DNA of 6,435 bases from Micavibrio aeruginosavorus (GCA_020720905.1 DYNT01000078.1:1-6435), one strand, 5' to 3'. Counted from the first letter of the stretch, positions 1-6,338 are shown. Program-made: numbers and translations. The notes: generated from the sequence alone by a model not told the origin.

Positions 1-3000
1 CGGCGGGGTGGACGAACAACGTAAAGAGCGTGCCGATGGCAAGGCCAGCCGCGATCACAAGCCCCATATTAAACCGCGCAAGAGCGCCCGCGCCCGTTGC
101 GAAGACAAGCGGCATAACGCCCAAAACCATCGCACCCGTCGTCATCAAAATGGGGCGCAGGCGCACGCCAGAGGCATGCACAATCGCCTGCCGCTTACTC
201 ATCCCCTGAAGCATCAGCTTGTTGGCAAACTCGGCGATCAGAATGCCGTGCTTGCTGATAAGCCCCATCAGCGTGACAAGGCCGACTTGCGTATAGATGT
301 TGATGCTTGTGCCATGCAGACCCAGCGCAATGAAAAGTAACGCGCCCGCAATCGCCATCGGCACAGAAATCAAAATCGTGATCGGATCACGAAACGATTC
401 AAACTGCGCGGACAAAACCAAATAAATGATAATCAGCGCGAACAGGAACGTCATGACAAAGCCGCTTTTCTCCTGCACAAATTGCCGCGCCTGCCCGCCG
501 TAATCAACGCTATACCCCTGCGGCAACGACGTTTGCGCCATGCCATCCAATTTTGCCAAAGCCTCGCCAAGGCCGATGCCGGGGAACATCATGCCGGAAA
601 TGGTGGCCGCGTTCATCTGCTGAAAATGGTTGAGCGTCTGGGGAACGGCCTTTGTCGTCACCGTAGCGATGGTGGAAAGCGGCACGGAATCGCCGCTCGC
701 CGTCGTGATATGGTAATCCTTCAATTGATCGCTGTTCAGGCGGCTTTTTTGCTCCACCTGCGGGATGACCTTATAAGACCGCCCTGAAAAGCTGAAATAA
801 TTGACATACCCGCCGCCCAGCATAGAGCTAAGCGCGCCGCCAATCGTACTCATCGACAGCCCCAGTTGCGCGGCCTTATCACGATCAATCTGCACCGTGG
901 CTTCGGGAAGATCGACCTTTAAATCCGTGTCCAAAAACATAAACGATCCGCTGGCCAACGCTTCCTTCAAGAAATCGTCAGCGACTTGCTGCAACCGGTC
1001 ATAGCCTTCCGTCGTCTTGATCACAAACTGAACAGGCAAACCCCTTGATCCCGGCAGAGAGGGCGGCTGCAAAGCAACCACCTTAAGCCCTGTGATGTTG
1101 CTCTTCAAATCTTTTTGGACAAGCGGCTGAAGCTCATTGCTGGTGCGCTCGCGCTTGTCCCAAGGTTTCAGCACCATGCCGTAGAAACCTTGCCCTACAA
1201 AATCGCGCTGAAAAACGTGATCCGTTTCCGGATACGCGGCCAATAACTTATACACGTCACGCGAATACAAAAGGCGTTGCTCTAACGTCGCGTTGGGCGG
1301 CGCCGTCGCAAAAGATATCACCACGCCTTGATCCTCCTGCGGCGCGAGTTCAGAACGAGAGGTCGTGTAGAGAAAATAAACGCTGCCCAAAACAATCAGC
1401 GAGAACACAATCGTGACGGGCAGATAATTAAAACTGCGATCCAGCACGCGCTCATACCTTTGGCGAAGATGCTCAAACTTCACCTCCAACCAATCGACCA
1501 GCTCTTCATGCCAAACCGTGCTTTCATGACGATGAGGCCGCAAGATTTTGGCGCACAGCATGGGCGATAACGTCAACGCGACAAGCGTGGAAATCGTGAC
1601 CGCGCCGACAAGCGTAAAGGCAAACTCGGTAAACAGCGCGCCTGTTAGGCCCGTTTGAAAGCCGATGGGAAGATAAACGGCCACCAAAACGGTCGTCATG
1701 GTCAAAATGGGAAAGGCCAGCTCATGCGCGGATTTGATCGCGGCATCAAGGGGCGAAAGACCCTCCTCCATATGGCGATCGACGTTTTCCACGACAATGA
1801 TCGCGTCATCGACGACAAGCCCGATGGCCAAAACCAAGGCCAGCAGAGTCAGCAAGTTGATCGAAAAACCAAAAAGCATCATCATCGTGAACGTGCCGAT
1901 AAGAGAAAGCGGAATGGCAATGGTGGGAATAAAAACCGAACGGGGCGAGCCAAGGAAAAAGAAAATCACCAACGTGACGATCAGAACGGCTTCACCCAAC
2001 GTCCACACAACTTCGTTAATCGCGCTGTTGACGAACTTTGTGGAATCGTAAATGATTTCGCCTTCCAGCCCTGCGGGAAGGTTTGCTTGAACCGATGGGA
2101 AAACCTCTCTTACGCGGCCAATGACCTCCAACAAATTGGCGGTCGGCGCAATTTCAATGCCGATATAAACGGCGTCCTTGCCATCAAACCCCACGCGCTC
2201 GTCATAACTATCCGAACCCAGCGTGACATTGGCCACGTCTTTCAGGCGAAGGATTGCGCCGCCCTCCTCTTTCACAATCATCTCGCGGAATTCATCTAAA
2301 GAACGCAAATCGGTGGAGGCCTTCAAATTGACCTGCACCATTTGCCCCTTGGTCACGCCAAGGCCAGAGATAACATGGTTTTTAGAGAGCGCGGCTGAGA
2401 TATCCGCCGCCGTCAGGTTATGAGCCGCCAGCTTTTCCGGATCAAGCCATGCGCGCAACGCGAAATTCTGCGCCCCCATGATGCCCGCTGTCTGCACGCC
2501 TTCAACAGCCTGCAAGCGCGGCTGCACCACGCGCAAAAGATAATCAGTGATGCCGCCCCGCGATAGGCTATCGCTCCTGAAACCGATATACATGGCCGCA
2601 ATGGTTTGCCCGATGCTCATCGAAATCACAGGGTTTTGAGCTTGCGGCGGCAACTGATTGATGACCGAGTTGACCTTGTTGGTGATCTCAGACAACGCGT
2701 CGTTCGAATTGTGATTAAGGCGCAAGCTGGCCGTGATGGTGCTAACGCCGTTTTGACTGTTGGACGTTATGTAATCAATGCCGTTCGCCTGCGCGATGGC
2801 GTTTTCCAAAGGCGTGGTGATAAACCCGGCCACGATATCCGCATCCGCGCCATAATAAACGGTTGAAACCGTCACCACCGCGTTTTCCGTTCTGGGATAT
2901 TGCAAAACAGGCAGCATGAAAACGGCGCGAAGCCCCAAAACCATAATCAGCAAACTGATCGTGGTGGCCAGAACAGGACGACGAATAAAGATTTCTGTGA

Positions 3001-3007
3001 CATTCAT
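1..3007 (-). CDS. RND (HAE1-type) multidrug efflux pump, inner-membrane subunit, C-terminus cut by window edge
   Basis: Proton-driven inner-membrane transporter that exports drugs and other amphipathic compounds through the adaptor and outer-membrane factor encoded just upstream. The frame is open from ATG 3007 to the edge, about 1002 residues; AcrB-type pumps have about 1030-1050, so only the end of TM12 and the tail are missing. It begins MNVTEIFIRRPVLAT, the usual cytoplasmic helix and TM1. Periplasmic porter domains follow, then TM2-6 (about 330-490) with GLVVDDAIIVVENV, where D400 and D401 match AcrB D407/D408. TM7 is near 525-545, then the second porter half with GYVNYFSFSGRSYKV near 740, then TM8-12 from about 848 with FESFRDP, GLISKHGILIAEFAN (K919 matches AcrB K940) and LRPILMTT (R951, probably AcrB R971). 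All proton-relay residues are present, so it looks functional. The SKHGILI variant resembles MexW/MexI-like pumps. The exact substrate cannot be read from sequence. Confidence 0.96.
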   Translation of the reverse strand, partial: MNVTEIFIRRPVLATTISLLIMVLGLRAVFMLPVLQYPRTENAVVTVSTVYYGADADIVAGFITTPLENAIAQANGIDYITSNSQNGVSTITASLRLNHNSNDALSEITNKVNSVINQLPPQAQNPVISMSIGQTIAAMYIGFRSDSLSRGGITDYLLRVVQPRLQAVEGVQTAGIMGAQNFALRAWLDPEKLAAHNLTAADISAALSKNHVISGLGVTKGQMVQVNLKASTDLRSLDEFREMIVKEEGGAILRLKDVANVTLGSDSYDERVGFDGKDAVYIGIEIAPTANLLEVIGRVREVFPSVQANLPAGLEGEIIYDSTKFVNSAINEVVWTLGEAVLIVTLVIFFFLGSPRSVFIPTIAIPLSLIGTFTMMMLFGFSINLLTLLALVLAIGLVVDDAIIVVENVDRHMEEGLSPLDAAIKSAHELAFPILTMTTVLVAVYLPIGFQTGLTGALFTEFAFTLVGAVTISTLVALTLSPMLCAKILRPHRHESTVWHEELVDWLEVKFEHLRQRYERVLDRSFNYLPVTIVFSLIVLGSVYFLYTTSRSELAPQEDQGVVISFATAPPNATLEQRLLYSRDVYKLLAAYPETDHVFQRDFVGQGFYGMVLKPWDKRERTSNELQPLVQKDLKSNITGLKVVALQPPSLPGSRGLPVQFVIKTTEGYDRLQQVADDFLKEALASGSFMFLDTDLKVDLPEATVQIDRDKAAQLGLSMSTIGGALSSMLGGGYVNYFSFSGRSYKVIPQVEQKSRLNSDQLKDYHITTASGDSVPLSTIATVTTKAVPQTLNHFQQMNAATISGMMFPGIGLGEALAKLDGMAQTSLPQGYSVDYGGQARQFVQEKSGFVMTFLFALIIIYLVLSAQFESFRDPITILISVPMAIAGALLFIALGLHGTSINIYTQVGLVTLMGLISKHGILIAEFANKLMLQGMSKRQAIVHASGVRLRPILMTTGAMVLGVMPLVFATGAGALARFNMGLVIAAGLAIGTLFTLFVHPA

Positions 3008-3013
3008 GGCGCT

Positions 3014-4144
3014 TTACCGATCCTTGGGCGATGGGTTTTCATCATTCGTCGGCAGCGTTGTGTTGTTGACGACCACAGAAGAACCATTGCGCAGTTTAAG
3101 CTGCCCCGCCGTCACAATCTCATCGCCAGCCACAACGCCCTTGATAATCGCAACCTGATCCCCACGCGCCGCGCCTGTTTCCACAAACATCATCATGGCT
3201 TTTTTCTTGGACGCGCCGGTGTCATCCACGCCATCCTCTTTCACGCTATAAACCGTGCTACCATAAGGATTAAACGTGATGGCCGTTTGCGGCAACGTCA
3301 CAAAGGATTGCGGCGCGCCCGTCTCTATCGTCATGGTGGCGAACATGCCAGGACGCAACGCCTTATCCTGATTTTTTAAAACGGCACGAACCTCAACATT
3401 GCGCGTTTTGTCATCCACCTTGACGCCGATGGCTTCGATCTCTCCTTCAAAAAGCCTGCCTTCGAACGCGTCCGTGCGCACAGCAACCTTTTGGCCAACG
3501 TGAACCTTGCCCAAGTCCTGCTGCGGCACAAAGAAATCCAAAAACAAAGGATCCAGTTGTTGCAGAGTCACCATCGCCGTACCCGCCGCAACAAACTGGC
3601 CAACATCAACCTGCCGAAGCCCCAAACGCCCCGCAAACGGCGCGACAATTGTCTTCTTCTGCAAGACGACGTTTTGCGCCTCGATTTGCGCCTTCAGGTT
3701 TTCCAATCCCGCGATGTCGGCATCCAGCGTTGCTTGGCTGACGGCTTGCGTTTGAATAAGGGTCTTGTCTCGCGCAACGGTTAGCTCAGCCAAACGCACC
3801 TGCGCGACCAGCGCTTGCAACTTGGCGATGTCATCGCCGCTGCGCAATTGGAAGAGAACCGTGCCCTCCTCCACATCTTGACCGGATTCCATAAAAACAT
3901 TTTCAACAATGCCGCCAGTTTCAGGCGATAGGTCAGCGCCCTTGGCGGCGCGCAGCGTTCCCACGGCCTTAATCTCGCTTTGCCAAGGTTGCGTTGTCGC
4001 CTTGACTGTTGCGACGGTTTCAGCCTGATGACCCATGGCCGCCATGCCCTTCATCATTTTCGTCATGCCGAACATTTTAAAGCCGAACACGCCCCCCAAA
4101 ACGAGAACGCACAAAACCAGCATGATGATCATACGTTTTATCAT
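3014..4144 (-). CDS. RND efflux periplasmic adaptor (membrane fusion protein)
   Basis: Periplasmic adaptor that bridges the RND pump and the outer-membrane channel. It has 376 residues, normal for the family (RND_mfp, AcrA/MexA/MexH-like). An uncleaved N-terminal membrane anchor spans about residues 5-22; there is no lipobox, unlike AcrA. A Met-rich tether follows (24-37). The first lipoyl half is near 64-98, a helical hairpin rich in Ala, Gln, Leu and Lys covers about 100-165, and the second lipoyl half has APFAGRLGLRQVDVGQF (168-184). A beta-barrel follows (about 196-275) with VDDKTRNVEVRAVLKN and RPGMF (264-268), then the membrane-proximal domain to about 355 with VVAGDEIVTAGQLKLRNG. The start ATG overlaps the stop of the outer-membrane factor gene (ATGA, 4141-4144) and has a strong Shine-Dalgarno, so the start is well supported. 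The pump gene follows after 6 nt. Confidence 0.96.
   Translation of the reverse strand: MIKRMIIMLVLCVLVLGGVFGFKMFGMTKMMKGMAAMGHQAETVATVKATTQPWQSEIKAVGTLRAAKGADLSPETGGIVENVFMESGQDVEEGTVLFQLRSGDDIAKLQALVAQVRLAELTVARDKTLIQTQAVSQATLDADIAGLENLKAQIEAQNVVLQKKTIVAPFAGRLGLRQVDVGQFVAAGTAMVTLQQLDPLFLDFFVPQQDLGKVHVGQKVAVRTDAFEGRLFEGEIEAIGVKVDDKTRNVEVRAVLKNQDKALRPGMFATMTIETGAPQSFVTLPQTAITFNPYGSTVYSVKEDGVDDTGASKKKAMMMFVETGAARGDQVAIIKGVVAGDEIVTAGQLKLRNGSSVVVNNTTLPTNDENPSPKDR
3021..3025 (-). promoter_or_regulatory. Probable ribosome binding site of the RND pump gene
   Basis: AAGGA on the minus strand, inside the last codons of the adaptor gene, 13 nt before ATG 3007. The spacing is longer than ideal. Because the adaptor stop codon (3014-3016) is only 6 nt before the pump start, translational coupling or reinitiation may contribute more than this site. 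Confidence 0.45.
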
Positions 4145-5601
4145 TGAGAATCTCCCTTATCCGCCGTCCGTCCCCACCAACCGCCACCCAGCGCTTGAAA
4201 CAGAGCGGCGGTGTCCGTCAACCGCGCCGCCTTGGCCTTGATCAGCGCGATCTTGGCCGTTTGATAACTACTTTGCGCGGCCAGCAAGGCAACATAGTCA
4301 AGAGCTCCAGCCTTAAACTGCGCCTCCGTCAACGCCAAAGTCTGCGCCGCCGCTTGCTCGACCTTCAGCTGCGCCTTCAGCGCGGCGGCATCGCTTTCAA
4401 TCGCCTTCAGGCTATCGGCGACATTTTGGAAAGCGGCCAGAACAACGCCGCGATACTGCGCGGCAACGGCATCAAAAGCGGCCTCTTTGGCGCGTTTTTT
4501 GTGCAAAAGCTCGCCGCCTTTCAGCAGCGGCTGCAGCAAGCCCGCGCCCAGCCCCCACAAAGCCGTGCCAGGCGTAAACAGGTTCGCAATCTCGCCCGCG
4601 CCCACGCCATAACTGGCCGTCAAAGGAAACTGCGGCAGCATAGCGCCCATAGCGATTCCAATCTCGGCATTAGCAGCTTGTAAATTGGCGCGTGCGGCGC
4701 GAATGTCAGGGCGCTGCTCCACCAGCTTGGACGGCAGCGTCAACGGCAAATCGCTTGGCAATTTAAACGAGGCCAGCGTAAACGTCGCGCCTGCGCCCTC
4801 GCTGGGGAAACGCCCCAATAGAGCCGCCAGCAAATGGCGCGAGGCCGCCACCTGTTTTTCCAGCGGAGGAAGCATCGCCTCGCTGGCAGCAACGATAGCC
4901 GTTTGCGCCAGATAAGCGGGCGCGGCGATAGCGCCCGCATCCAACTGCGCTTTCATCAGCTCCACTTGTTTTTTCTGCGCGGCGATAATGTCTTTCGTTG
5001 CCTTGATCTGTTCGACAAACGAGGCCTCTTGCACCGCCGTCGCCACGACATTGTTCGTCAGCGTCAGATAGGCGGCCTCCATCTCAAACCTTTGGGCTTC
5101 CTCTGCGGCATCGGCAGCCTCAGTCGTGCGGCGGGTCACACCGAAAATATCAGGCGTATAAGAAACGGACACAGCCATGGTGTAGAGCGTATAAGGGCCT
5201 GAGGCCGTCGTTGTTTTCTGGCGATCATCGGCCGCGCTGCCATCCAACGCAGGGAAAAAACCGCCATAGCTGGCCGTCGCTGTTTCCTGCGCGACGCGAA
5301 GCGAGGCGCGGGCGGCCTCCAATGTCGGATTGGCCTTAACGGCCTGCGCGATCAAATCATTAAGCGGCGCGGATTCAAACAACGTCCACCACGCGGCGGG
5401 AACATCGCCACCTGCCAAAAAACGCTGCACGCCGCCATGCGAGGTTGTCGCGCCGACGGTTTCCTTGGGCATCCCGTTTTCGCCATAGGACGCGATGGGT
5501 GGAGATTCCGGCTCCTTAAAATCAGGGCCAACAGCGCACGCCGCCAAAAAAGGCAGAGCAGCCACAAAGCAACCAGCCGCCAGAATGTTATTAAATTTCA
5601 T
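4141..5601 (-). CDS. RND efflux outer-membrane factor, NodT-type lipoprotein
   Basis: Trimeric outer-membrane/periplasmic channel, exit duct of the pump. With the chosen start it has 486 residues, typical for the NodT/OprM family. Residues 1-22 form a lipoprotein signal: basic MKFNN start, hydrophobic core, lipobox LAAC with the lipidated Cys at 22, followed by AVGPDFKEPE, the family's usual mature start. Two outer-membrane-efflux repeats follow. The first has AAWWTLFESAPLNDLI (69-84) and ANPTLEAA; the second has LPSKLVEQRPDIRAARANLQ (289-308) with NAEIGIA. FKAGALDYVALLAAQ (429-443) and ALGGGWW near the end are also family signatures. The signal peptide is why I start at ATG 5601, with GAAGG 11 nt upstream. 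The same frame stays open to ATG 5790, which has its own strong Shine-Dalgarno; that start would bury the signal under 63 extra residues. The gene is first in the operon, overlaps the adaptor by 4 nt and lies under the palindromic operator. Confidence 0.94.
   Translation of the reverse strand: MKFNNILAAGCFVAALPFLAACAVGPDFKEPESPPIASYGENGMPKETVGATTSHGGVQRFLAGGDVPAAWWTLFESAPLNDLIAQAVKANPTLEAARASLRVAQETATASYGGFFPALDGSAADDRQKTTTASGPYTLYTMAVSVSYTPDIFGVTRRTTEAADAAEEAQRFEMEAAYLTLTNNVVATAVQEASFVEQIKATKDIIAAQKKQVELMKAQLDAGAIAAPAYLAQTAIVAASEAMLPPLEKQVAASRHLLAALLGRFPSEGAGATFTLASFKLPSDLPLTLPSKLVEQRPDIRAARANLQAANAEIGIAMGAMLPQFPLTASYGVGAGEIANLFTPGTALWGLGAGLLQPLLKGGELLHKKRAKEAAFDAVAAQYRGVVLAAFQNVADSLKAIESDAAALKAQLKVEQAAAQTLALTEAQFKAGALDYVALLAAQSSYQTAKIALIKAKAARLTDTAALFQALGGGWWGRTADKGDSQ
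4152..4158 (-). promoter_or_regulatory. Ribosome binding site of the adaptor gene
   Basis: AAGGGAG on the minus strand, 7 nt before ATG 4144, located inside the last codons of the outer-membrane factor gene. Its spacing and purine content fix the adaptor start at the ATGA overlap. Confidence 0.8.
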
Positions 5602-5612
5602 AACGTTACAGA

Positions 5613-5617
5613 CCTTC
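5613..5617 (-). promoter_or_regulatory. Probable ribosome binding site for the outer-membrane factor at ATG 5601
   Basis: GAAGG on the minus strand, 11 nt before ATG 5601. It is weaker and more distant than the site serving ATG 5790, but it precedes the start that gives an ordinary lipoprotein signal peptide. Confidence 0.5.
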
Positions 5618-5633
5618 ACAGGATAGAGTGGGC

Positions 5634-5708
5634 TTATGAAAAGGGGACATAACGAAAAGGCGCCTTGTCGCCTGCGCCGCATAGATGGCGGTTCATACGC
5701 ATTTTCAT
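5634..5708 (-). CDS. Possible 24-residue leader peptide (uORF)
   Basis: A short frame begins ATG AAA ATG CGT ATG at 5708 and ends at TAA 5634-5636, 32 nt before the outer-membrane factor start. It lies in a different frame from that gene. A purine-rich AGGGGGG (5714-5720) sits 5 nt before its ATG, a good Shine-Dalgarno. The product would be 24 residues, basic at the N-terminus (MKMRMNRHLCGAG...), with no recognised motif or run of one amino acid typical of attenuation peptides. It contains the leader hairpin at 5655-5678. Being short, it could easily be a chance frame; only the ribosome site argues for it. Confidence 0.15.
   Translation of the reverse strand: MKMRMNRHLCGAGDKAPFRYVPFS
5655..5678 (-). 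terminator. Weak hairpin with T-run in leader, possible attenuator
   Basis: On the minus strand GGCGC (5674-5678) can pair with GCGCC (5659-5663), followed by TTTT (5658-5655). An alternative overlapping stem pairs AGGCG (5669-5673) with CGCCT (5658-5662) and is followed by TTT. Both stems are only 5 bp and the T-run is short, so intrinsic termination would be weak. The two mutually exclusive stems make attenuation conceivable but unproven. Confidence 0.18.
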
Positions 5709-5795
5709 TGTGTCCCCCCTGCCTCGCACGGCTTAAGACAAAAGACTTCAAACACTTTAACAGAAAATTAACCAAATAATCCATCGCCATTTTAA

Positions 5796-5804
5796 CCCTT
5801 CCTC
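5796..5804 (-). promoter_or_regulatory. Strong Shine-Dalgarno before ATG 5790
   Basis: GAGGAAGGG on the minus strand lies 5 nt before ATG 5790, which is in frame with the outer-membrane factor. It is the best ribosome site in the leader. The predicted mRNA start near 5812 would leave only about 20 nt of untranslated RNA before this ATG, normal for a bacterial gene. It therefore competes seriously with the signal-peptide-based start at 5601. Confidence 0.5.
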
Positions 5805-5814
5805 AACAATTCTG

Positions 5815-5843
5815 TTGATAACATACATTCATGCATGTATGTT
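5815..5843 (+). promoter_or_regulatory. Possible divergent sigma70-type promoter
   Basis: Plus-strand TTGATA (5815-5820, 5 of 6 consensus bases), 17-bp spacer, TATGTT (5838-5843). It is nearly the mirror image of the efflux promoter and shares the same operator. Transcription would start near 5850 and run through the repeat region toward a gene past the right edge. The -10 match partly follows from palindrome symmetry, so confidence is moderate. Confidence 0.45.
5820..5843. promoter_or_regulatory. AcrR-like (TetR-family) palindromic operator
   Basis: A 24-bp palindrome with half-sites AACATACAT and ATGTATGTT around a CATG-containing core; only one symmetric pair (positions 5829/5834) does not match. 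The operator bound by E. coli AcrR has half-sites TACATACAT and ATGTATGTA at the same total length, so the resemblance is close. It occupies the whole spacer between the -35 and -10 boxes of the efflux promoter, where a bound dimer would block RNA polymerase. A TetR-family repressor relieved by pump substrates is the obvious candidate ligand-binding partner, but its gene is not in the window. Confidence 0.85.
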
Positions 5844-5849
5844 TGTCAA
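5820..5849 (-). promoter_or_regulatory. Sigma70-type promoter of the efflux operon
   Basis: Minus-strand TTGACA (5844-5849, perfect -35 consensus), 18-bp spacer, then TATGTT (5820-5825) as -10. Transcription would start near 5812 and read into the leader and the three pump genes. The spacer is the palindromic operator. Confidence 0.7.
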
Positions 5850-5941
5850 GAGAAAAAATAGGGTGGAAGGATGAAACCTTTAACATTGGGAAGATTGTGG
5901 AAAAGGTGTTTCTACAGTTTTATTCTAGCCCTTTCCTTTTT
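5850..5941. other. A+T-rich intergenic stretch without recognised features
   Basis: Between the promoter region and the first repeat I see no hairpin, promoter box or credible gene. It ends in a pyrimidine-rich run just before the 48-bp repeats. The only plus-strand start with purines in front (ATG 5871) has them abutting the ATG and its frame runs into the repeats. Confidence 0.5.
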
Positions 5942-6174
5942 TCGTCATCCCGCACAGCGGATGGCGCGGCAGCGCCAGATGCCCTCTCTTCGTCATCCCG
6001 CACAGCGGATGGTGCGATAGCGCCAGATGCCCTCTCTTCGTCATCCCGCACAGCGGATGGCGCGATAGCGCCAGACGCCCTCTCTTCGTCATCCCGCACA
6101 GCGGATGGCGCGGCAGCGCCAGACGCCCTCTCTTCGTCATCCCGCACAGCGGATGGTGCGATAGCGCCAGACGC
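5942..6174. repeat. Five tandem 48-bp repeats with internal hairpins
   Basis: Units begin at 5942, 5990, 6038, 6086 and 6134; the fifth is cut after 41 bp. Each has a constant TCGTCATCCCGCACAGCGGA module, a hairpin, then AGAYGCCCTCTCT. The hairpin is TGGCGC/GCGCCA or TGGTGC/GCGCCA (U-G wobble keeps pairing) with a GGCA or GATA loop, at 5962-5977, 6010-6025, 6058-6073, 6106-6121 and 6154-6169. Changes cluster in the stem and loop. Because 48 is divisible by three, several frames remain open on both strands, giving spurious 16-residue repeat proteins. Likely an expanded intergenic repeat; its function is unknown. Confidence 0.93.
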
Positions 6175-6176
6175 GT

Positions 6177-6247
6177 GATGCGGGACCCATCGCCTGAAAT
6201 GGCAAGTAAGGTCGATGGCGGAAAGTGTAGGTGATGGGTCCCGCATC
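6177..6247. repeat. 19-bp inverted repeat forming a large stem-loop
   Basis: Left arm 6177-6195 (GATGCGGGACCCATCGCCT) and right arm 6229-6247 (AGGTGATGGGTCCCGCATC) are reverse complements except one position that can form a G-U pair. The loop is 33 nt (6196-6228). No T-run follows on either strand, so it is not a standard terminator. It separates the two oppositely oriented repeat arrays. Confidence 0.9.
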
Positions 6248-6250
6248 TTC

Positions 6251-6338
6251 GCGATGCTAACGCATCGCTTCGTGCGGGATGACGAAGGGAGGGGCGACGC
6301 TAACGCGTTGCTTCGTGCGGGATGACGAAGGGAGGGGC
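6251..6338. repeat. Two 43-bp direct repeats, inverted relatives of the 48-bp units
   Basis: Copies at 6253-6295 and 6296-6338. Each has a hairpin with TAAC loop (6251-6268: GCGATGC/GCATCGC; 6294-6311: GCGACGC/GCGTTGC) followed by GTGCGGGATGACGAAG (6272-6287, 6315-6330) and GGAGGGGC. The 16-bp module is the exact reverse complement of CTTCGTCATCCCGCAC in the upstream array, and the flanking GGAGGGG resembles the reverse complement of CCCTCTCT. The two arrays are therefore the same repeat family in opposite orientation with different hairpin cores. Confidence 0.9.

Larger units (their letters stand above)
5602..5812 (-). promoter_or_regulatory. Long leader (5' UTR) of the efflux operon
   Basis: About 210 nt lie between the predicted transcription start (near 5812, by spacing from the -10 box) and the preferred first gene start at 5601. 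It holds three items listed separately: a strong Shine-Dalgarno serving ATG 5790, a possible 24-codon reading frame, and a short GC hairpin followed by T residues. No stop in the outer-membrane factor frame interrupts it. I do not recognise a riboswitch. Confidence 0.45.

Noticed and set aside
1655..2299. Plus-strand frame of 214 codons, antisense to the pump gene
   Set aside because: Low-complexity, highly charged translation with no domain; the opposite strand encodes conserved RND motifs including the TM4 Asp pair.
4144..4683. Plus-strand frame of 179 codons, antisense to the outer-membrane factor
   Set aside because: Arg/Gln-rich shadow of the Ala-rich outer-membrane factor gene; no ribosome site or domain.
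5871..6020. 49-residue plus-strand frame starting MKPLTLGRLWKRC with a short hydrophobic segment
   Set aside because: The purine run GGAAGG abuts the ATG with no spacer, and the second half is repeat DNA with no protein character. A small membrane peptide cannot be excluded, but support is too thin.
5831..6178. Plus-strand open frame with 16-residue repeats (SSSSRTADGA-type)
   Set aside because: Its start lies inside the operator, it has no ribosome site, and the repeat part is open only because the DNA repeat is 48 bp long.
5920..6246. Minus-strand open frame with 16-residue repeats (SGAIAPSAVRDDEERA-type)
   Set aside because: It begins within the inverted-repeat arm, has no credible ribosome site, and is the mirror effect of the same 48-bp repeat.
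6177..6247. Rho-independent terminator
   Set aside because: The stem is strong but the loop is 33 nt and no T-run follows on either strand.
5942..6338. CRISPR array
   Set aside because: Units are directly adjacent with no unique spacers of constant length, and no cas genes are present.
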